Source: Nocardioidaceae bacterium
GTDB lineage: Bacteria > Actinomycetota > Actinomycetes > Propionibacteriales > Nocardioidaceae
DNA: 64,000 bases
Assembly (NCBI GenBank): GCA_017744365.1
Contig: JAGIBL010000004.1
Span: forward strand, 1-64,000
Reading direction: 5' to 3'
This document shows, piece by piece, positions 46,499 to 55,940 of the stretch (position 1 is the first letter of the stretch; every line of letters starts with the position of its first letter). Under the pieces are notes generated by a model. The model did not search any database. It was not told where the DNA came from and saw nothing but the letters and a program-made list of their open reading frames with translations. The translations under genes and the position numbers were made by a program.

Positions 46499-47401
46499 AT
46501 GGAGATCCTGACCCCGCGCGACGTGCCCCTCGGCGGGATCCGCGCGATGAACGTCCGGCGCACGCTGCCGCAGCGGCAGCGCACCCTGATCGGCGCGTGG
46601 TGCTTCGTGGACCACTACGGCCCGGACCCGGTCGACCCCAGCTCGGGCATGGTGGTGCCGCCGCACCCGCACACCGGCCTGCAGACGGTCTCCTGGCTGT
46701 TCACCGGCGAGATCGAGCACCGTGACTCGGCCGGGCACCACGCGATGGTGCGTCCCGGCGAGGTCAACCTGATGACCGCCGGGCGCGGGATCAGCCACTC
46801 GGAGTACTCCACGCCCGGGACGACGACCCTGCACGGGGCCCAGCTCTGGCTGGCGCTGCCCGACGGCAGCCGCCAGGTGGACCCGGCGTTCGAGCACTAC
46901 GCGCCGTCGCCGATCGGGGGCGGTGGCTGGGAGGCGCGGGTCTTCCTGGGCTCGCTGCTCGGCGACACCTCGCCGGTGACCACCTACTCGCCGCTCCTCG
47001 GGGCCGAGCTGCGGCTGCGCGCCGGGACGACGCTCACCGTCGAGCTGGACCCGACCTACGAGCACGGCATCCTGCTGGACTCCGGGGTGCTGCGCGTCGA
47101 CGGGAAGCCGCTGGAGCGCAACGGCCTGGGCTACCTGGAGCCCGGCGCGAGCCAGGTGGTGCTGACCGCCGACGAGGACGCGCTGCTGCTGGCCCTCGGC
47201 GGCACCCCGTTCGGCGAGCAGATCGTGATGTGGTGGAACTTCATCGGCCGTGAGCACGAGGAGGTCGCCGAGTACCGCGCCCAGTGGCAGCACCTGCTGG
47301 AGACCGGTGCCGACGAGCGCTTCTCGCTGCCGCAGGACGACCCGCTGCCCGCGTTGCCCGCACCGGAGCTGCCCCACGCCCGCATGGTCAAGCGAGGATG
47401 A
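46499..47401 (+). CDS. Pirin family protein
   Basis: 300 residues. Bicupin fold with the N-terminal metal site: PPHPHTGLQTVSWLF and EIEHRDSAGH, then NLMTAGRGISHSE, the usual His-His-His-Glu set of pirins. Roles known in the family include quercetin dioxygenase activity and interaction with pyruvate dehydrogenase or citrate synthase, so a precise function is not given. Its stop overlaps the tag start (ATGA). Confidence 0.9.
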   Translation: MEILTPRDVPLGGIRAMNVRRTLPQRQRTLIGAWCFVDHYGPDPVDPSSGMVVPPHPHTGLQTVSWLFTGEIEHRDSAGHHAMVRPGEVNLMTAGRGISHSEYSTPGTTTLHGAQLWLALPDGSRQVDPAFEHYAPSPIGGGGWEARVFLGSLLGDTSPVTTYSPLLGAELRLRAGTTLTVELDPTYEHGILLDSGVLRVDGKPLERNGLGYLEPGASQVVLTADEDALLLALGGTPFGEQIVMWWNFIGREHEEVAEYRAQWQHLLETGADERFSLPQDDPLPALPAPELPHARMVKRG

Positions 47402-47988
47402 CGGGCCCCGTCATCGGGGACGACGGCATCGCCCGCTGTCCCTGGGGAAGCTTGCCGGTGCTGCGCGAGTACCACGACGACGAGTGGGGACGTCCGGTCG
47501 CCGGCGAGAGCGCCCTGTTCGAGCGGCTCTGCCTGGAGGGCGCCCAGTCCGGGCTCTCCTGGCTGACCATCCTCAACAAGCGCGAGGGCTACCGCCGGGT
47601 CTTCCACGGCTTCGACGTCGACCGGGTCGCGGCGATGACCGACGCCGACCTGGAGGCCGCGCTGCTGGACGCCGGGATCGTCCGCAACCGCGCCAAGGTC
47701 CTCTCGGTGCGCACCAACGCGCGCGCCACCCAGCGGCTGCGCGAGGACGGCGGCCTGGAGGCGTTCGTGGAGAGCCACGCGCCTCGCGAGACGCCGCGTC
47801 CCGTCACCACCGACGACCTGGTCGGCTCCTCGACGGAGTCGCTGGCGCTCTCGAAAGCCCTCAAGAAAAGGGGGTTCGCGTTCGTCGGGCCGACCACGAT
47901 GTTCGCGCTGATGGAGGCGACCGGGATCGTGGACACCCATCTCGCCGCCTGCTTCCGGCGCGGCATCGGCGGTCGATGGCCGCGATGA
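47398..47988 (+). CDS. tag: DNA-3-methyladenine glycosylase I
   Basis: 196 residues from ATG 47398, overlapping the pirin stop. Tag signatures: ARCPWG with the N-terminal zinc Cys, YHDDEWGRP, LEGAQSGLSWLTIL, and the C-terminal GFAFVGPTTMFALMEATG and DTHLAACF with the zinc His and Cys. It removes 3-methyladenine from alkylated DNA. Overlaps the lrgA-like gene. Confidence 0.93.
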   Translation: MTGPVIGDDGIARCPWGSLPVLREYHDDEWGRPVAGESALFERLCLEGAQSGLSWLTILNKREGYRRVFHGFDVDRVAAMTDADLEAALLDAGIVRNRAKVLSVRTNARATQRLREDGGLEAFVESHAPRETPRPVTTDDLVGSSTESLALSKALKKRGFAFVGPTTMFALMEATGIVDTHLAACFRRGIGGRWPR

Positions 47989-48350
47989 ACCCGCCGCTGC
48001 TCAAGGGGCTCCTCGTCCTGCTCGGCTGCCAGCTCGCCGGCGAGGTGGCCGTCCGGATCACCGGGGTCCGGCTGCCCGGCCCGGTGGCCGGGATGCTGCT
48101 GTTCCTGCTGGTCCTCCGGCTGCGCCGCCCCGCCGAGAGCAGCGGCCTGGTCGAGGCGCCGGGCCTGCTGCTGCGGCACCTGCAGCTCCTCTTCGTGCCC
48201 GCCGGCGTCGGCCTCGTGGTCTACCTCGACACCCTGCGCGACGACGCGCTGGCGCTGGCGCTGGGCCTGGTGCTCTCCTGGGTGGCCGGCTTCGTCGTCA
48301 CCGCGTACGTCGTCAGCGGGCTGCTCGCGCTCACCCGGAGGAGCCGGTGA
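47985..48350 (+). CDS. lrgA: CidA/LrgA-family holin-like protein
   Basis: 121 residues from ATG 47985 (ATGA overlap with tag; ATG 47976 is also possible). Four membrane segments, with RLPGPVAGMLLFLLVL the family signature. LrgA/CidA proteins are holin-like and act with LrgB/CidB in murein hydrolase control or in transport of pyruvate-type metabolites. The stop overlaps the lrgB start (GTGA). Confidence 0.88.
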   Translation: MNPPLLKGLLVLLGCQLAGEVAVRITGVRLPGPVAGMLLFLLVLRLRRPAESSGLVEAPGLLLRHLQLLFVPAGVGLVVYLDTLRDDALALALGLVLSWVAGFVVTAYVVSGLLALTRRSR

Positions 48351-49075
48351 CCCCGCTCGAGCTCGGCTGGCACCCGCACGAGACCTGGGACTGGCTGGTC
48401 TCCTCGCCGCTGTTCGGGATCACGATCACGCTGGCGGCGTACGCGCTCGGGCGCTGGGCGCACCGCCGTACGGGAAGCCCGCTGCTGCAGCCGGTCGTGG
48501 TCGCCATCGCAGTGATCGTCGCGGTGCTGCTCGTCGCCGACATCGACTACGACCAGTACCTGGCCGGCGGCAGCTACATCGGCTTCTGGCTCGGCCCGGC
48601 GACGGTCGCGCTCGCGCTGCCGCTGCACCACGAGTGGCACCTGGTCCGGCGCGCGGCGCTGCCGATCCTCACCGGCGTGAGCGCGGGCGCCCTGGTCTCG
48701 GTCCTCGTGGCTGTCGGCGCGACGAAGGTCGGCGGCGGCAGCCGAGTACTGCAGCTGACGATGGCCCCGAAGGCCGCCACCACGCCGGTCTCGATCGCGC
48801 TGTCCGCCCAGATCGGCGGCATCCCGGCGCTGACCGCGGTGCTCACCATCCTGGCCGGGATCCTCGGCGCGGTCGCCGGGCCGTGGCTGCTGGACCGCCT
48901 CGGGATCACCGACCTGCGCGCCCGCGGGATCGCGCTCGGGACCGTCTCGCACGGCATCGGCACCTCGCGGGCGCTGCACGAGAGCCGGACCGAGGGAGCG
49001 TTCAGCGCGCTCGCGATGGCGCTGAGCGCGCTGGCCACCAGCGTCCTGGTCCCGCTGCTGACGGCAGTGGTCTAG
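48347..49075 (+). CDS. lrgB: LrgB/CidB-family membrane protein
   Basis: 242 residues, about seven membrane segments. Family signature regions: SPLFGITITLAAYALG, YIGFWLGPATVALALPL, and PKAATTPVSIALS, with RARGIALGTVSHGIGTSRA near the end. Partner of the LrgA-like protein. Full length. Confidence 0.9.
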   Translation: MTPLELGWHPHETWDWLVSSPLFGITITLAAYALGRWAHRRTGSPLLQPVVVAIAVIVAVLLVADIDYDQYLAGGSYIGFWLGPATVALALPLHHEWHLVRRAALPILTGVSAGALVSVLVAVGATKVGGGSRVLQLTMAPKAATTPVSIALSAQIGGIPALTAVLTILAGILGAVAGPWLLDRLGITDLRARGIALGTVSHGIGTSRALHESRTEGAFSALAMALSALATSVLVPLLTAVV

Positions 49076-49130
49076 CAATCCGACCGTAGGAGGATTGCAG
49101 CGGCGCGAACCGAGGCTAGGTTCAGCGACC

Positions 49131-50576
49131 ATGACCACCGCGGAGCAGGAGCGCAAGACCCGGGTGCACGCCTTCGGCGACGACGCCCTCGCCGACCACG
49201 ACGCCGTCGGCCTCGCCGAGGAGATCCGCGCCCGGCGGATCTCGCCGGCCGAGGCGGTCGAGGCCGCGATCGCCCGGATCGAGACGGTGAACCCGGACCT
49301 CAACGGGCTCGCCTGCCCCGACTTCGACCGCGCCCGGGCCCGGGCGAACGGCCCGCTGGCCGGCTTCTTCGCCGGCGTCCCGACCCTGGTCAAGGACAAC
49401 TCCGACGTCGCCGGCCTGCCCACCCAGCAGGGCTGCTCGGCGTACGTCGGGAGGCCGGCCGCCCAGGACGGCGACTTCGCGCGCGCGTTCTTCGGCCAGG
49501 GCGTGGTCAGCCTCGGCAAGTCCCAGCTCTCGGAGTTCGGGTTCAGCGCCAGCGCGGAGTTCGCCAGCCCGAAGGGCGGCAGCGCCGACCCGGTGCGCAA
49601 CCCCTGGAACACCGGCTACTCCTCGGGCGCCTCCTCGGCCGGTGCCGGTGTCTTCGTGGCCAGCGGCGCGGTTCCGCTGGCGCACGCCAACGACGGCGGC
49701 GGCTCGATCCGGATCCCGGCCGGCGTCAACGGGCTGGTCGGCCTCAAGCCCACCCGCGGCCGGGTCCCGCAGGACAAGATGCTGCGCGAGATGCCGGTCC
49801 GGATCGTGGCCGACGGCGTGGTCACCCGCACCGTGCGCGACACCGCGGCGTTCCTGCGCGAGTCGGAGAAGCAGTACCGCAACCTCAAGCTGCCGCCCAT
49901 CGGCGACGTCCGCGGCCCCGGCACGAAGCGGCTGAAGATCGCGATGGTCATCGACTCGATCGGGGACGTGAGGACCGACCCCGAGGTGGCCGCCGCGGTG
50001 CGCGAGACCGCCGCGCTGCTGGAGTCGCTCGGCCACCACGTCGAGGAGATCCCGGCGCCGGTGCCGGACTTCTTCATCGATGACTTCCTGGCCTACTGGA
50101 GCACGCTGGCCACCTTCATCCTGGCCACCGGGAAGCGCACCTTCGGGCCGAGCTTCGACAAGGCGCTCACCGACAACCTGTCCCGCGGACTGGCCCGGCA
50201 CGGCCGCCGGCAGGCGTGGCGGCTCCCGGTCACCATCGCCCGGCTGCACGCCTCGCAGCACGTCTCCCGGCGGTTCTTCACGACCTACGACGCCGCGCTG
50301 ACCCCGGTGCTGGTCACCCCGACCCCGGAGCTCGGCTGGCTGAACCCGGCCCAGCCCTACGAGGTGGTCATCGACCGGCTGGTGCGGATGGCCAGGTTCA
50401 CCCCGCTGCAGAACGCCACCGGCGACCCGGCGGTCTCGCTGCCGATGGCGACAGGCTCGAACGGGCTGCCGATCGGGGTCCAGCTGGCCGCCGGACGGGG
50501 TCACGAGTCCCGGCTGCTTGAGCTCGCGTTCGAGCTGGAGGAGGCCCGCCCGTTCGCCCGGATCACCGACGGCTGA
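49131..50576 (+). CDS. Amidase-signature family protein
   Basis: 481 residues from ATG 49131. Ser-cisSer-Lys triad: Lys in GVPTLVKDNSD, cis-Ser in DGGGSIRIPAG, and nucleophile region GYSSGASSAGAG. The last normally reads GGSSGGSA; here the glycines are partly Ala, with the Ser kept. It may hydrolyse small amides or act on aminoacylated substrates; no gatB or gatC nearby, so it is not GatA. Monocistronic. Confidence 0.88.
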   Translation: MTTAEQERKTRVHAFGDDALADHDAVGLAEEIRARRISPAEAVEAAIARIETVNPDLNGLACPDFDRARARANGPLAGFFAGVPTLVKDNSDVAGLPTQQGCSAYVGRPAAQDGDFARAFFGQGVVSLGKSQLSEFGFSASAEFASPKGGSADPVRNPWNTGYSSGASSAGAGVFVASGAVPLAHANDGGGSIRIPAGVNGLVGLKPTRGRVPQDKMLREMPVRIVADGVVTRTVRDTAAFLRESEKQYRNLKLPPIGDVRGPGTKRLKIAMVIDSIGDVRTDPEVAAAVRETAALLESLGHHVEEIPAPVPDFFIDDFLAYWSTLATFILATGKRTFGPSFDKALTDNLSRGLARHGRRQAWRLPVTIARLHASQHVSRRFFTTYDAALTPVLVTPTPELGWLNPAQPYEVVIDRLVRMARFTPLQNATGDPAVSLPMATGSNGLPIGVQLAAGRGHESRLLELAFELEEARPFARITDG

Positions 50577-50657
50577 GACCCGGCCTCCCTCGATTTCACA
50601 CTGCGCCCGGCCTCTGTGTATCCTTCACGTCGGCCTTGAAGCGCTGCTTCGAGGCAG

Positions 50658-50730
50658 GCCCCTTTAGCTCAGTCGGCAGAGCGTCTCCATGGTAAGGAGA
50701 AGGTCTACGGTTCGATTCCGTAAAGGGGCT
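50658..50730 (+). tRNA. tRNA-Thr (anticodon GGT)
   Basis: Cloverleaf: acceptor GCCCCTT/AAGGGGC, D-arm GCTC...GAGC, anticodon stem TCTCC/GGAGA around AT-GGT-AA, T-arm with GTTCGATTC. CCA is not encoded. Confidence 0.97.
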
Positions 50731-50766
50731 CTGGGATCGTCCGTGGCAGTGCGGGCGAGCTCCCGA

Positions 50767-50840
50767 GGCGGGGTAGCTCAGCTGGTTAGAGCGCACGACT
50801 CATAATCGTGAGGTCGCGGGATCGAGCCCCGCCCCCGCTA
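50767..50840 (+). tRNA. tRNA-Met (anticodon CAT)
   Basis: Acceptor GGCGGGG/CCCCGCT, anticodon stem CACGA/TCGTG around CT-CAT-AA, T-arm GCGGG/CCCGC. CCA follows at 50841-50843. The first acceptor pair is G-U, so it is elongator-like rather than the mismatched C-A initiator type. Confidence 0.95.
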
Positions 50841-50894
50841 CCAGCACCGCCGCCAGCAGCACCGAAGCTTCATCAGCAGGAAGAAGGCACAGTC

Positions 50895-51065
50895 GTGGCC
50901 AGCAAGAGTTCTGACGTTCGCCCCAAGATCACCTTGGCGTGCGTGGAGTGCAAGGAACGCAACTACATCACCAAGAAGAACCGCCGCAACGACCCTGACC
51001 GGATGGAGCTGAAGAAGTTCTGCCCGCGTTGCCGCACGCACACCGACCACCGCGAGACCCGCTGA
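50895..51065 (+). CDS. rpmG: 50S ribosomal protein L33
   Basis: 56 residues from GTG 50895 (GAAGAAGG upstream). CVEC and CPRC are the zinc-binding pairs, so this is the zinc (C+) form. The tRNA-Met to rpmG order is conserved among actinobacteria. The frame extends upstream into the tRNA, which is not coding. Confidence 0.96.
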   Translation: MASKSSDVRPKITLACVECKERNYITKKNRRNDPDRMELKKFCPRCRTHTDHRETR

Positions 51066-51090
51066 GTCGGTCCACCAGACGCACGCAGGA

Positions 51091-51120
51091 GCGGCCTCCC
51101 CTCGGGGAGGTCGCTTCTTC
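51091..51120 (+). terminator. Rho-independent-type terminator after rpmG
   Basis: GCGGCCTCCCC and GGGGAGGTCGC pair over 11 bp with a tiny loop, followed by a T/C-rich run (TTCTTCGCTTT). 26 bp after the L33 stop. Confidence 0.6.
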
Positions 51121-51141
51121 GCTTTCCGGTAGTTTCGACCC

Positions 51142-51552
51142 GTGCCCCTGGACCCATCCCTGGTCGGCCGCAGCTTCGGCCCGACCTCCCCGTACGACGT
51201 CACCGAGGACTCCGTCCGCGCCTTCGCGGCCGCGACCGGGACCCCCTACCGGACCGGTGACCCGGCCCCGGTGACCTTCCCCATCGTCGTCGCCTTCCCG
51301 GCGATGACCGCGCTGATGGACGACCCCGACGCGGGCATCCAGCTGCACAACGTGGTCCACGGCGAGCAGCGGTTCGGCTACACCCGACCGGTGCGGGTGG
51401 GGGACCGGATCGCGGCCACCCTGACCGTCGAGAACATCCGCAGCATCGCCGGCGCGGACATCATCAGCACCAGCAGCGTGGTCACCGACGCCGACGGCGC
51501 GGTCGTCTGCACGGCCAAGGCCACGCTGGTGCACCGAGGAGAATCGTCGTGA
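51142..51552 (+). CDS. MaoC-like dehydratase subunit (HadA-like, N-terminal hot-dog)
   Basis: 136 residues, GTG start. Single hot-dog fold of the FAS1_DH_region type (LVGRSFGPTSPYDVTEDSVRAFAAATG...); the hydratase catalytic motif is absent. In mycobacteria the subunit at this place (HadA) forms a (3R)-hydroxyacyl-ACP dehydratase with HadB, the latter supplying the active site. Overlaps the next gene (GTGA). Mycolate-lacking actinobacteria keep the pair, so the physiological role here is uncertain. Confidence 0.87.
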   Translation: MPLDPSLVGRSFGPTSPYDVTEDSVRAFAAATGTPYRTGDPAPVTFPIVVAFPAMTALMDDPDAGIQLHNVVHGEQRFGYTRPVRVGDRIAATLTVENIRSIAGADIISTSSVVTDADGAVVCTAKATLVHRGESS

Positions 51553-51953
51553 CCAGGTCCGAGGGCGAGCAGCTTCCCGAGCACACCTACCGGGTCACCC
51601 GCGACGACCTGGTTCGCTACGCCGCGGCCAGCGGCGACCAGAACCCGATCCACCAGGACGAGGCGGTCGCCACCGCGGTCGGCCTGCCCGGGGTGATCGC
51701 GCACGGCATGTACACCCTCGCGCTCGCGGCCCGCTCCGCCGACGCCTGGGCCGGCGGCCCCGGCCGGGTCCGTGACCTGGGCGCCAAGTTCACCAAGCCC
51801 GTCGTCGTCCCCGCCGGCGACGAGGGTGCCCTGGTCACCGTGGCCGGGACCGTGCGCGCGGTCGCCGAGGACGGCGCCGTCACCGTGGCCCTCGAGGTCA
51901 CCTGTGCGGGGGAGAAGGTGCTCGGCGGCGCCACGGCGGTGCTCGATGGCTGA
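51549..51953 (+). CDS. MaoC-family (R)-hydratase/dehydratase (HadB-like)
   Basis: 134 residues, GTGA overlap with the upstream subunit. The hydratase-2 motif YAAASGDQNPIHQDE (catalytic Asp and His) and GVIAHGMYT are intact. It makes the active half of the heterodimer and dehydrates (3R)-hydroxyacyl thioesters in fatty acid synthesis. Overlaps murB by 8 bp. Confidence 0.9.
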   Translation: MTRSEGEQLPEHTYRVTRDDLVRYAAASGDQNPIHQDEAVATAVGLPGVIAHGMYTLALAARSADAWAGGPGRVRDLGAKFTKPVVVPAGDEGALVTVAGTVRAVAEDGAVTVALEVTCAGEKVLGGATAVLDG

Positions 51954-52950
51954 CCTCGCCTCCCTGACCACCCTGCGGGTCGGCGGCCCGGCCGCGGAGC
52001 TGGTCGTCGCCGAGACCGAGGAGGCGCTCGTCGCGGCGGTCCGCGACGCTCCCGGGGAGGTCCTGGTGCTCGGCGGCGGCAGCAACCTGCTCGTCGCCGA
52101 CGAGGGCGTCGAGGGCCGCGTGGTCGCGGTCCGCACCCGCGGCGTGCAGGCCGACGCGGACGCCTGCGGCGGCGCCGTGGTCCGCGTCGCAGCCGGGGAG
52201 TCCTGGGACGAGCTGGCCGCGCGCGCGGTCGCCGAGGGCTGGGTCGGCGCCGAGGCGCTGGCCGGCATCCCCGGCCTCGTCGGTGCCACCCCGATCCAGA
52301 ACGTCGGCGCCTACGGCCAGGAGGTCGCGGAGACCGTCGCCTCGGTGCGCTGCTGGGACCGTCGTACGCGTCAGGTCCGGACCTTGTTCCACCGCGACTG
52401 CCGCTTCGGCTACCGCACCAGCCTGTTCAAGCAGGACCCGGGCCGCTACGTCGTGCTCGAGGTCGTCTTCCAGTTCCGGCTCGGCGACCTGGGAGCCCCG
52501 GTCCGGTACGCCGAGCTGGCCGGCCGCCTCGGCGTCGAGCTCGGCGAGCGCGCCCCCGCGGCCGACGTACGGGAGGCGGTGCTGGACCTGCGCCGCGGCA
52601 AGGGCATGGTGCTCGACGCCGCCGACCACGACACCTGGAGCGCCGGCTCGTTCTTCACCAACCCGGTGGTGCCCGCCGACCAGGTGCCCGACGGGGCGCC
52701 CTCCTGGCCGGCCGCGGACGGGCTGGCCAAGACCAGCGCGGCCTGGCTGATCGAGCACGCCGGCTTCGGCAAGGGCTACGGCAACGACCGGGCGGCGCTC
52801 TCCGGCAAGCACACGCTCGCGCTGACCAACCGCGGAGGTGCCACCGCGGCGGACCTGGTGGCGCTGGCGCGCGAGGTGCGCGACGGCGTGGCCGCGAGGT
52901 TCGGGGTCACCCTGGTCAACGAGCCGGTCCTGGTCGGCCTGACCCTCTGA
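51946..52950 (+). CDS. murB: UDP-N-acetylenolpyruvoylglucosamine reductase
   Basis: 334 residues from ATG 51946. FAD-binding VLGGGSNLLVADEG, LAGIPGLVGATPIQNVGAYGQE, catalytic Ser in AGSFFTNPVV, C-terminal ending in NEPVLVGLTL with the Glu. Reduces UDP-GlcNAc-enolpyruvate to UDP-MurNAc in peptidoglycan synthesis. It is translationally coupled to the MaoC pair. Converges with the DUF4190 gene, 10 bp away. Confidence 0.96.
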   Translation: MADLASLTTLRVGGPAAELVVAETEEALVAAVRDAPGEVLVLGGGSNLLVADEGVEGRVVAVRTRGVQADADACGGAVVRVAAGESWDELAARAVAEGWVGAEALAGIPGLVGATPIQNVGAYGQEVAETVASVRCWDRRTRQVRTLFHRDCRFGYRTSLFKQDPGRYVVLEVVFQFRLGDLGAPVRYAELAGRLGVELGERAPAADVREAVLDLRRGKGMVLDAADHDTWSAGSFFTNPVVPADQVPDGAPSWPAADGLAKTSAAWLIEHAGFGKGYGNDRAALSGKHTLALTNRGGATAADLVALAREVRDGVAARFGVTLVNEPVLVGLTL

Positions 52951-52960
52951 GCGCGCGGCC

Positions 52961-53500
52961 TCAGGCGGTCTCGAAGCCGGTCTCGAACCCGGTGGTGGGC
53001 TCGGAGTTCACGGCGATGACGACGACCACGACGATCAGGACGAGCGCCAGCACGAGCAGCACCGTGCCGATGATGCCCATCACCATGCCCGCGGTGGCCT
53101 TGCTCTCCCCGCCGTAGCGCTGCGGCTCCCGGCGGATCTCCTTGCGCGCCTTGTGGCCGAGGATCCAGGCGACCGGCGAGGCCAGGATCGGCAGCCCGCA
53201 GGAGACCCCGCCGACCAGGCTGACGATGCCCCAGACCATGGCCGCGGTCGCCTGCGGGTGGTCGGGCACCGCGTAGCCGGCGTAGGAGTACGGCATCGCC
53301 GGGTAGCCCTGCGGGTAGGCCTGGGTGGGGTCGTAGGGCTGCTGCCCGTACGCCGGCGGCTGCTGGTACGACGGGGGCTGCTGGTACGGCGGCGGGGGAG
53401 GAGCCGGCTGGCCGTACGGGTTCGACGGCGCCGGGAAGCCCGTCTGCGGGTTCCACTGGACGCCGTCGCCGGACTCGGGTCGACCCTGTTCCTCGCTCAT
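52961..53500 (-). CDS. DUF4190-type membrane protein with Pro/Tyr/Gln-rich N-terminus
   Basis: 179 residues from ATG 53500 (GAGGAG upstream). The N-terminal 75 residues are disordered, with repeated PPYQQPPSY-like elements. Two hydrophobic segments follow (about 95-115 and 140-170), the DUF4190 core, with a basic loop KARKEIRREP between them. Function unknown. Confidence 0.8.
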   Translation of the reverse strand: MSEEQGRPESGDGVQWNPQTGFPAPSNPYGQPAPPPPPYQQPPSYQQPPAYGQQPYDPTQAYPQGYPAMPYSYAGYAVPDHPQATAAMVWGIVSLVGGVSCGLPILASPVAWILGHKARKEIRREPQRYGGESKATAGMVMGIIGTVLLVLALVLIVVVVVIAVNSEPTTGFETGFETA

Positions 53501-53510
53501 GGCTCCTCGC

Positions 53511-54551
53511 TCATGCCGGCATTGTCGCAAGCCAGCCGTCGATGTCGGCCAGCATCGCCTTCTTGGTGGCCTCCTCGGCGCGTGAGGCCAGCACCGAGGA
53601 CCGGGCGAGCCCGGCCAGGGCCTCGTCGTCCAGCTCGTGCGCCGCCCGCATGGTGGCGTACTGGGCGGCCAGCCGGGAGCCGAACAGCAGGGGGTCGTCG
53701 GCGCCCAGGGCGATCCGGGCGCCGGCCGCCATCAGCTCGGGCAGCGGCACCGAGGTCAGGTCCGAGTACACCCCGAGGGCCACGTTGGAGACCGGGCAGA
53801 TCTCCAGGGCGACCTCGTTCTCCACGACGCTCTCGAGCAGCCGCGGGTCCTCGGCGGTGCGCACCCCGTGGCCGAGCCGGTCGGCGTGCAGCTCGTCGAG
53901 GCAGGTGCGCACCGACTCCGGCCCGAGCAGCTCGCCGCCGTGCGGGACCAGCAGCAGCCCGGCACGCTCGGCGATCCGGAAGGCCGGCGCGAACTCGGCG
54001 GTGCGGCCGCGGCGCTCGTCGTTGGACAGGCCGAACCCGACCACGCCGCGGCCGGCGTACTGGGCGGCCAGCCGGGCCAGCGTGCGCGCGTCCATCGGGT
54101 GCCGGGTCCGGTTGGCCGCGATCACCACCGCGATCCCGATGCCGGTCGCGGCACTGGCCTCGGCGGCGGCGTCGAGGACCAGGTCGGTGAAGGCGGTGAT
54201 GCCGCCGAAGCGGGCGCCGTACCCGCTCGGGTCGACCTGGATCTCCAGCCAGCGGCCGCCGTCGGCCTGGTCGTCCTCGGCGGCCTCGCGCAGCAGCCGT
54301 CGTACGTCACCCTCGGTGCGCAGCACCGACCGGGCCACGTCGTAGAGTCGCTGGAAGCGGAACCAGCCCTTCTCGTCGGCCGCGGACAGCTGCGGCGGCC
54401 AGTCCTCGACGAGCGCGTCCGGCAGCGGGATGCCGTCGCGCTCGGCCAGCTCGAGCAGCGTCGCGTGCCGCATCGAGCCGGTGAAGTGCAGGTGCAGGTG
54501 GGCCTTGGGCAGCGCGCGGAGATCCCGGTGGGCCGGGCGCTCCTGGCTCAC
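53511..54551 (-). CDS. add: Adenosine deaminase
   Basis: 346 residues. Metal site HLHLHFTGS, PHGGE with catalytic Glu, DRLGHGVR, and ALGADDPLLF with the metal Asp pair. Deaminates adenosine to inosine in purine salvage; slightly shorter than many actinobacterial Add proteins. Lies 32 bp after the aspartate aminotransferase gene, in the same direction. Confidence 0.92.
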   Translation of the reverse strand: MSQERPAHRDLRALPKAHLHLHFTGSMRHATLLELAERDGIPLPDALVEDWPPQLSAADEKGWFRFQRLYDVARSVLRTEGDVRRLLREAAEDDQADGGRWLEIQVDPSGYGARFGGITAFTDLVLDAAAEASAATGIGIAVVIAANRTRHPMDARTLARLAAQYAGRGVVGFGLSNDERRGRTAEFAPAFRIAERAGLLLVPHGGELLGPESVRTCLDELHADRLGHGVRTAEDPRLLESVVENEVALEICPVSNVALGVYSDLTSVPLPELMAAGARIALGADDPLLFGSRLAAQYATMRAAHELDDEALAGLARSSVLASRAEEATKKAMLADIDGWLATMPA

Positions 54552-54583
54552 GCTGCGCTCCCCGCGGGGGTCGGTCCCGGTGC

Positions 54584-55792
54584 TCAGGCGAACAGCTTCT
54601 GGACCCGGGTGATGCCCTCGACCAGGTCGTCGTCGCCGAGCGCGTAGGAGAACCGCAGGTAGCCGGGCGAGCCGAACGCCTCACCCGGGACCGCGGCCAC
54701 CTCGGCCTTGTCGAGGATGTACTCGGCGAGCTCGGCGGAGGTCTCGATCACCGTGCCGTCGTACTCCTTGCCGAGCAGCCCCTTGACCGACGGGTACACG
54801 TAGAACGCGCCCTTCGGCTCCGGGCAGACCACGCCGTCGATCTCGTTGAGCATCGCGACGATGGTGCGCCGGCGCCGGTCGAAGGCGGTGCGCATCTCGT
54901 CGACCGCGGACAGGTCGCCGGAGACCGCGGCCAGGGCGGCGCGCTGGGAGACGTTGGCGACGTTCGAGGTCGCGTGCGACTGCAGGTTGGTGGCCGCCTT
55001 GATGACGTCCGAGGGGCCGATCATCCAGCCGACCCGCCAGCCGGTCATCGCGTAGGTCTTGGCGACCCCGTTGAGCACGATGCAGTTGTCGGCCAGCTCG
55101 GGGACCGCCACCGGCATCGAAACGGCCTCGGCACCGTCGTAGGTGAGGTGCTCGTAGATCTCGTCGCAGACCACCCACAGGCCGTGCTCCTCGACCCACT
55201 TGCCGATCGCGGTGACCTGCTCGCGGGAGTACACCGCGCCGGTCGGGTTGGACGGCGAGCAGAACAGCAGCACCTTGGTCTTCTCGGTGCGTGCCGCCTC
55301 GAGCTGCTCGAGGGTGACCAGGTAGTCCTGGGTCTCGTCGGCGAGGACCTCGACCGGGACGCCGCCGGCCAGCCGGATCGCCTCGGGGTAGGTGGTCCAG
55401 TAGGGCGCCGGGAGGATGACCTCGTCGCCCGGGTTCAGCAGGGTCGCGAAGGCCTCGTAGACCGCCTGCTTGCCGCCGTTGGTGACCAGCACCTGGGAGG
55501 CGTCGACCTCCCAGCCGCTGTCGCGCCGGGTCTTGTCGGCGATGGCCGCCTTGAGCGCGGGCAGGCCGCCGGCGGGGGTGTAGCGGTGGTTCTGGGGGTC
55601 CCGGCAGGCCGCCGCGGCGGCGTCGACGATGTAGTCCGGGGTCGCGAAGTCGGGCTCGCCGGCACCGAAGCCGATCACCGGACGGCCCTCGGCCTTGAGC
55701 GCCTTCGCCTTCGCATCCACCTTCAGCGTGGCCGACTCGGCGATGCCGCCGACACGTGCGGAGATACGGGGGGACGATCCGGGTTCGCTCAT
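54584..55792 (-). CDS. aspC: Pyridoxal phosphate-dependent aspartate aminotransferase
   Basis: 402 residues from ATG 55792; ATG 55801 is an alternative. Fold-type I class I aminotransferase: [37 protein letters not shown], and the PLP Lys in [16 protein letters not shown]. Interconverts aspartate and 2-oxoglutarate with oxaloacetate and glutamate. Its divergent position to tRNA-Trp/secE is conserved in actinobacteria. Confidence 0.94.
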   Translation of the reverse strand: MSEPGSSPRISARVGGIAESATLKVDAKAKALKAEGRPVIGFGAGEPDFATPDYIVDAAAAACRDPQNHRYTPAGGLPALKAAIADKTRRDSGWEVDASQVLVTNGGKQAVYEAFATLLNPGDEVILPAPYWTTYPEAIRLAGGVPVEVLADETQDYLVTLEQLEAARTEKTKVLLFCSPSNPTGAVYSREQVTAIGKWVEEHGLWVVCDEIYEHLTYDGAEAVSMPVAVPELADNCIVLNGVAKTYAMTGWRVGWMIGPSDVIKAATNLQSHATSNVANVSQRAALAAVSGDLSAVDEMRTAFDRRRRTIVAMLNEIDGVVCPEPKGAFYVYPSVKGLLGKEYDGTVIETSAELAEYILDKAEVAAVPGEAFGSPGYLRFSYALGDDDLVEGITRVQKLFA

Positions 55793-55940
55793 GCGGCTCA
55801 TCGTAGTAGCCGCCGCATCCGGTTTGACCGGGGCCGTTCGCGGGCCGAAACCGGCTCGGTTCGACTTTGCCACCGAGGGGCCCGTAGACTCTCCCACTGG
55901 TGTCTTCGGGCAATGCTTCAGCCTGCCCGGAGGTCATCGG

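Noticed and set aside
50767-50840. Initiator tRNA-fMet
   Set aside because: The first acceptor position can pair (G-U), unlike the C-A mismatch of initiators, so it is called elongator tRNA-Met.
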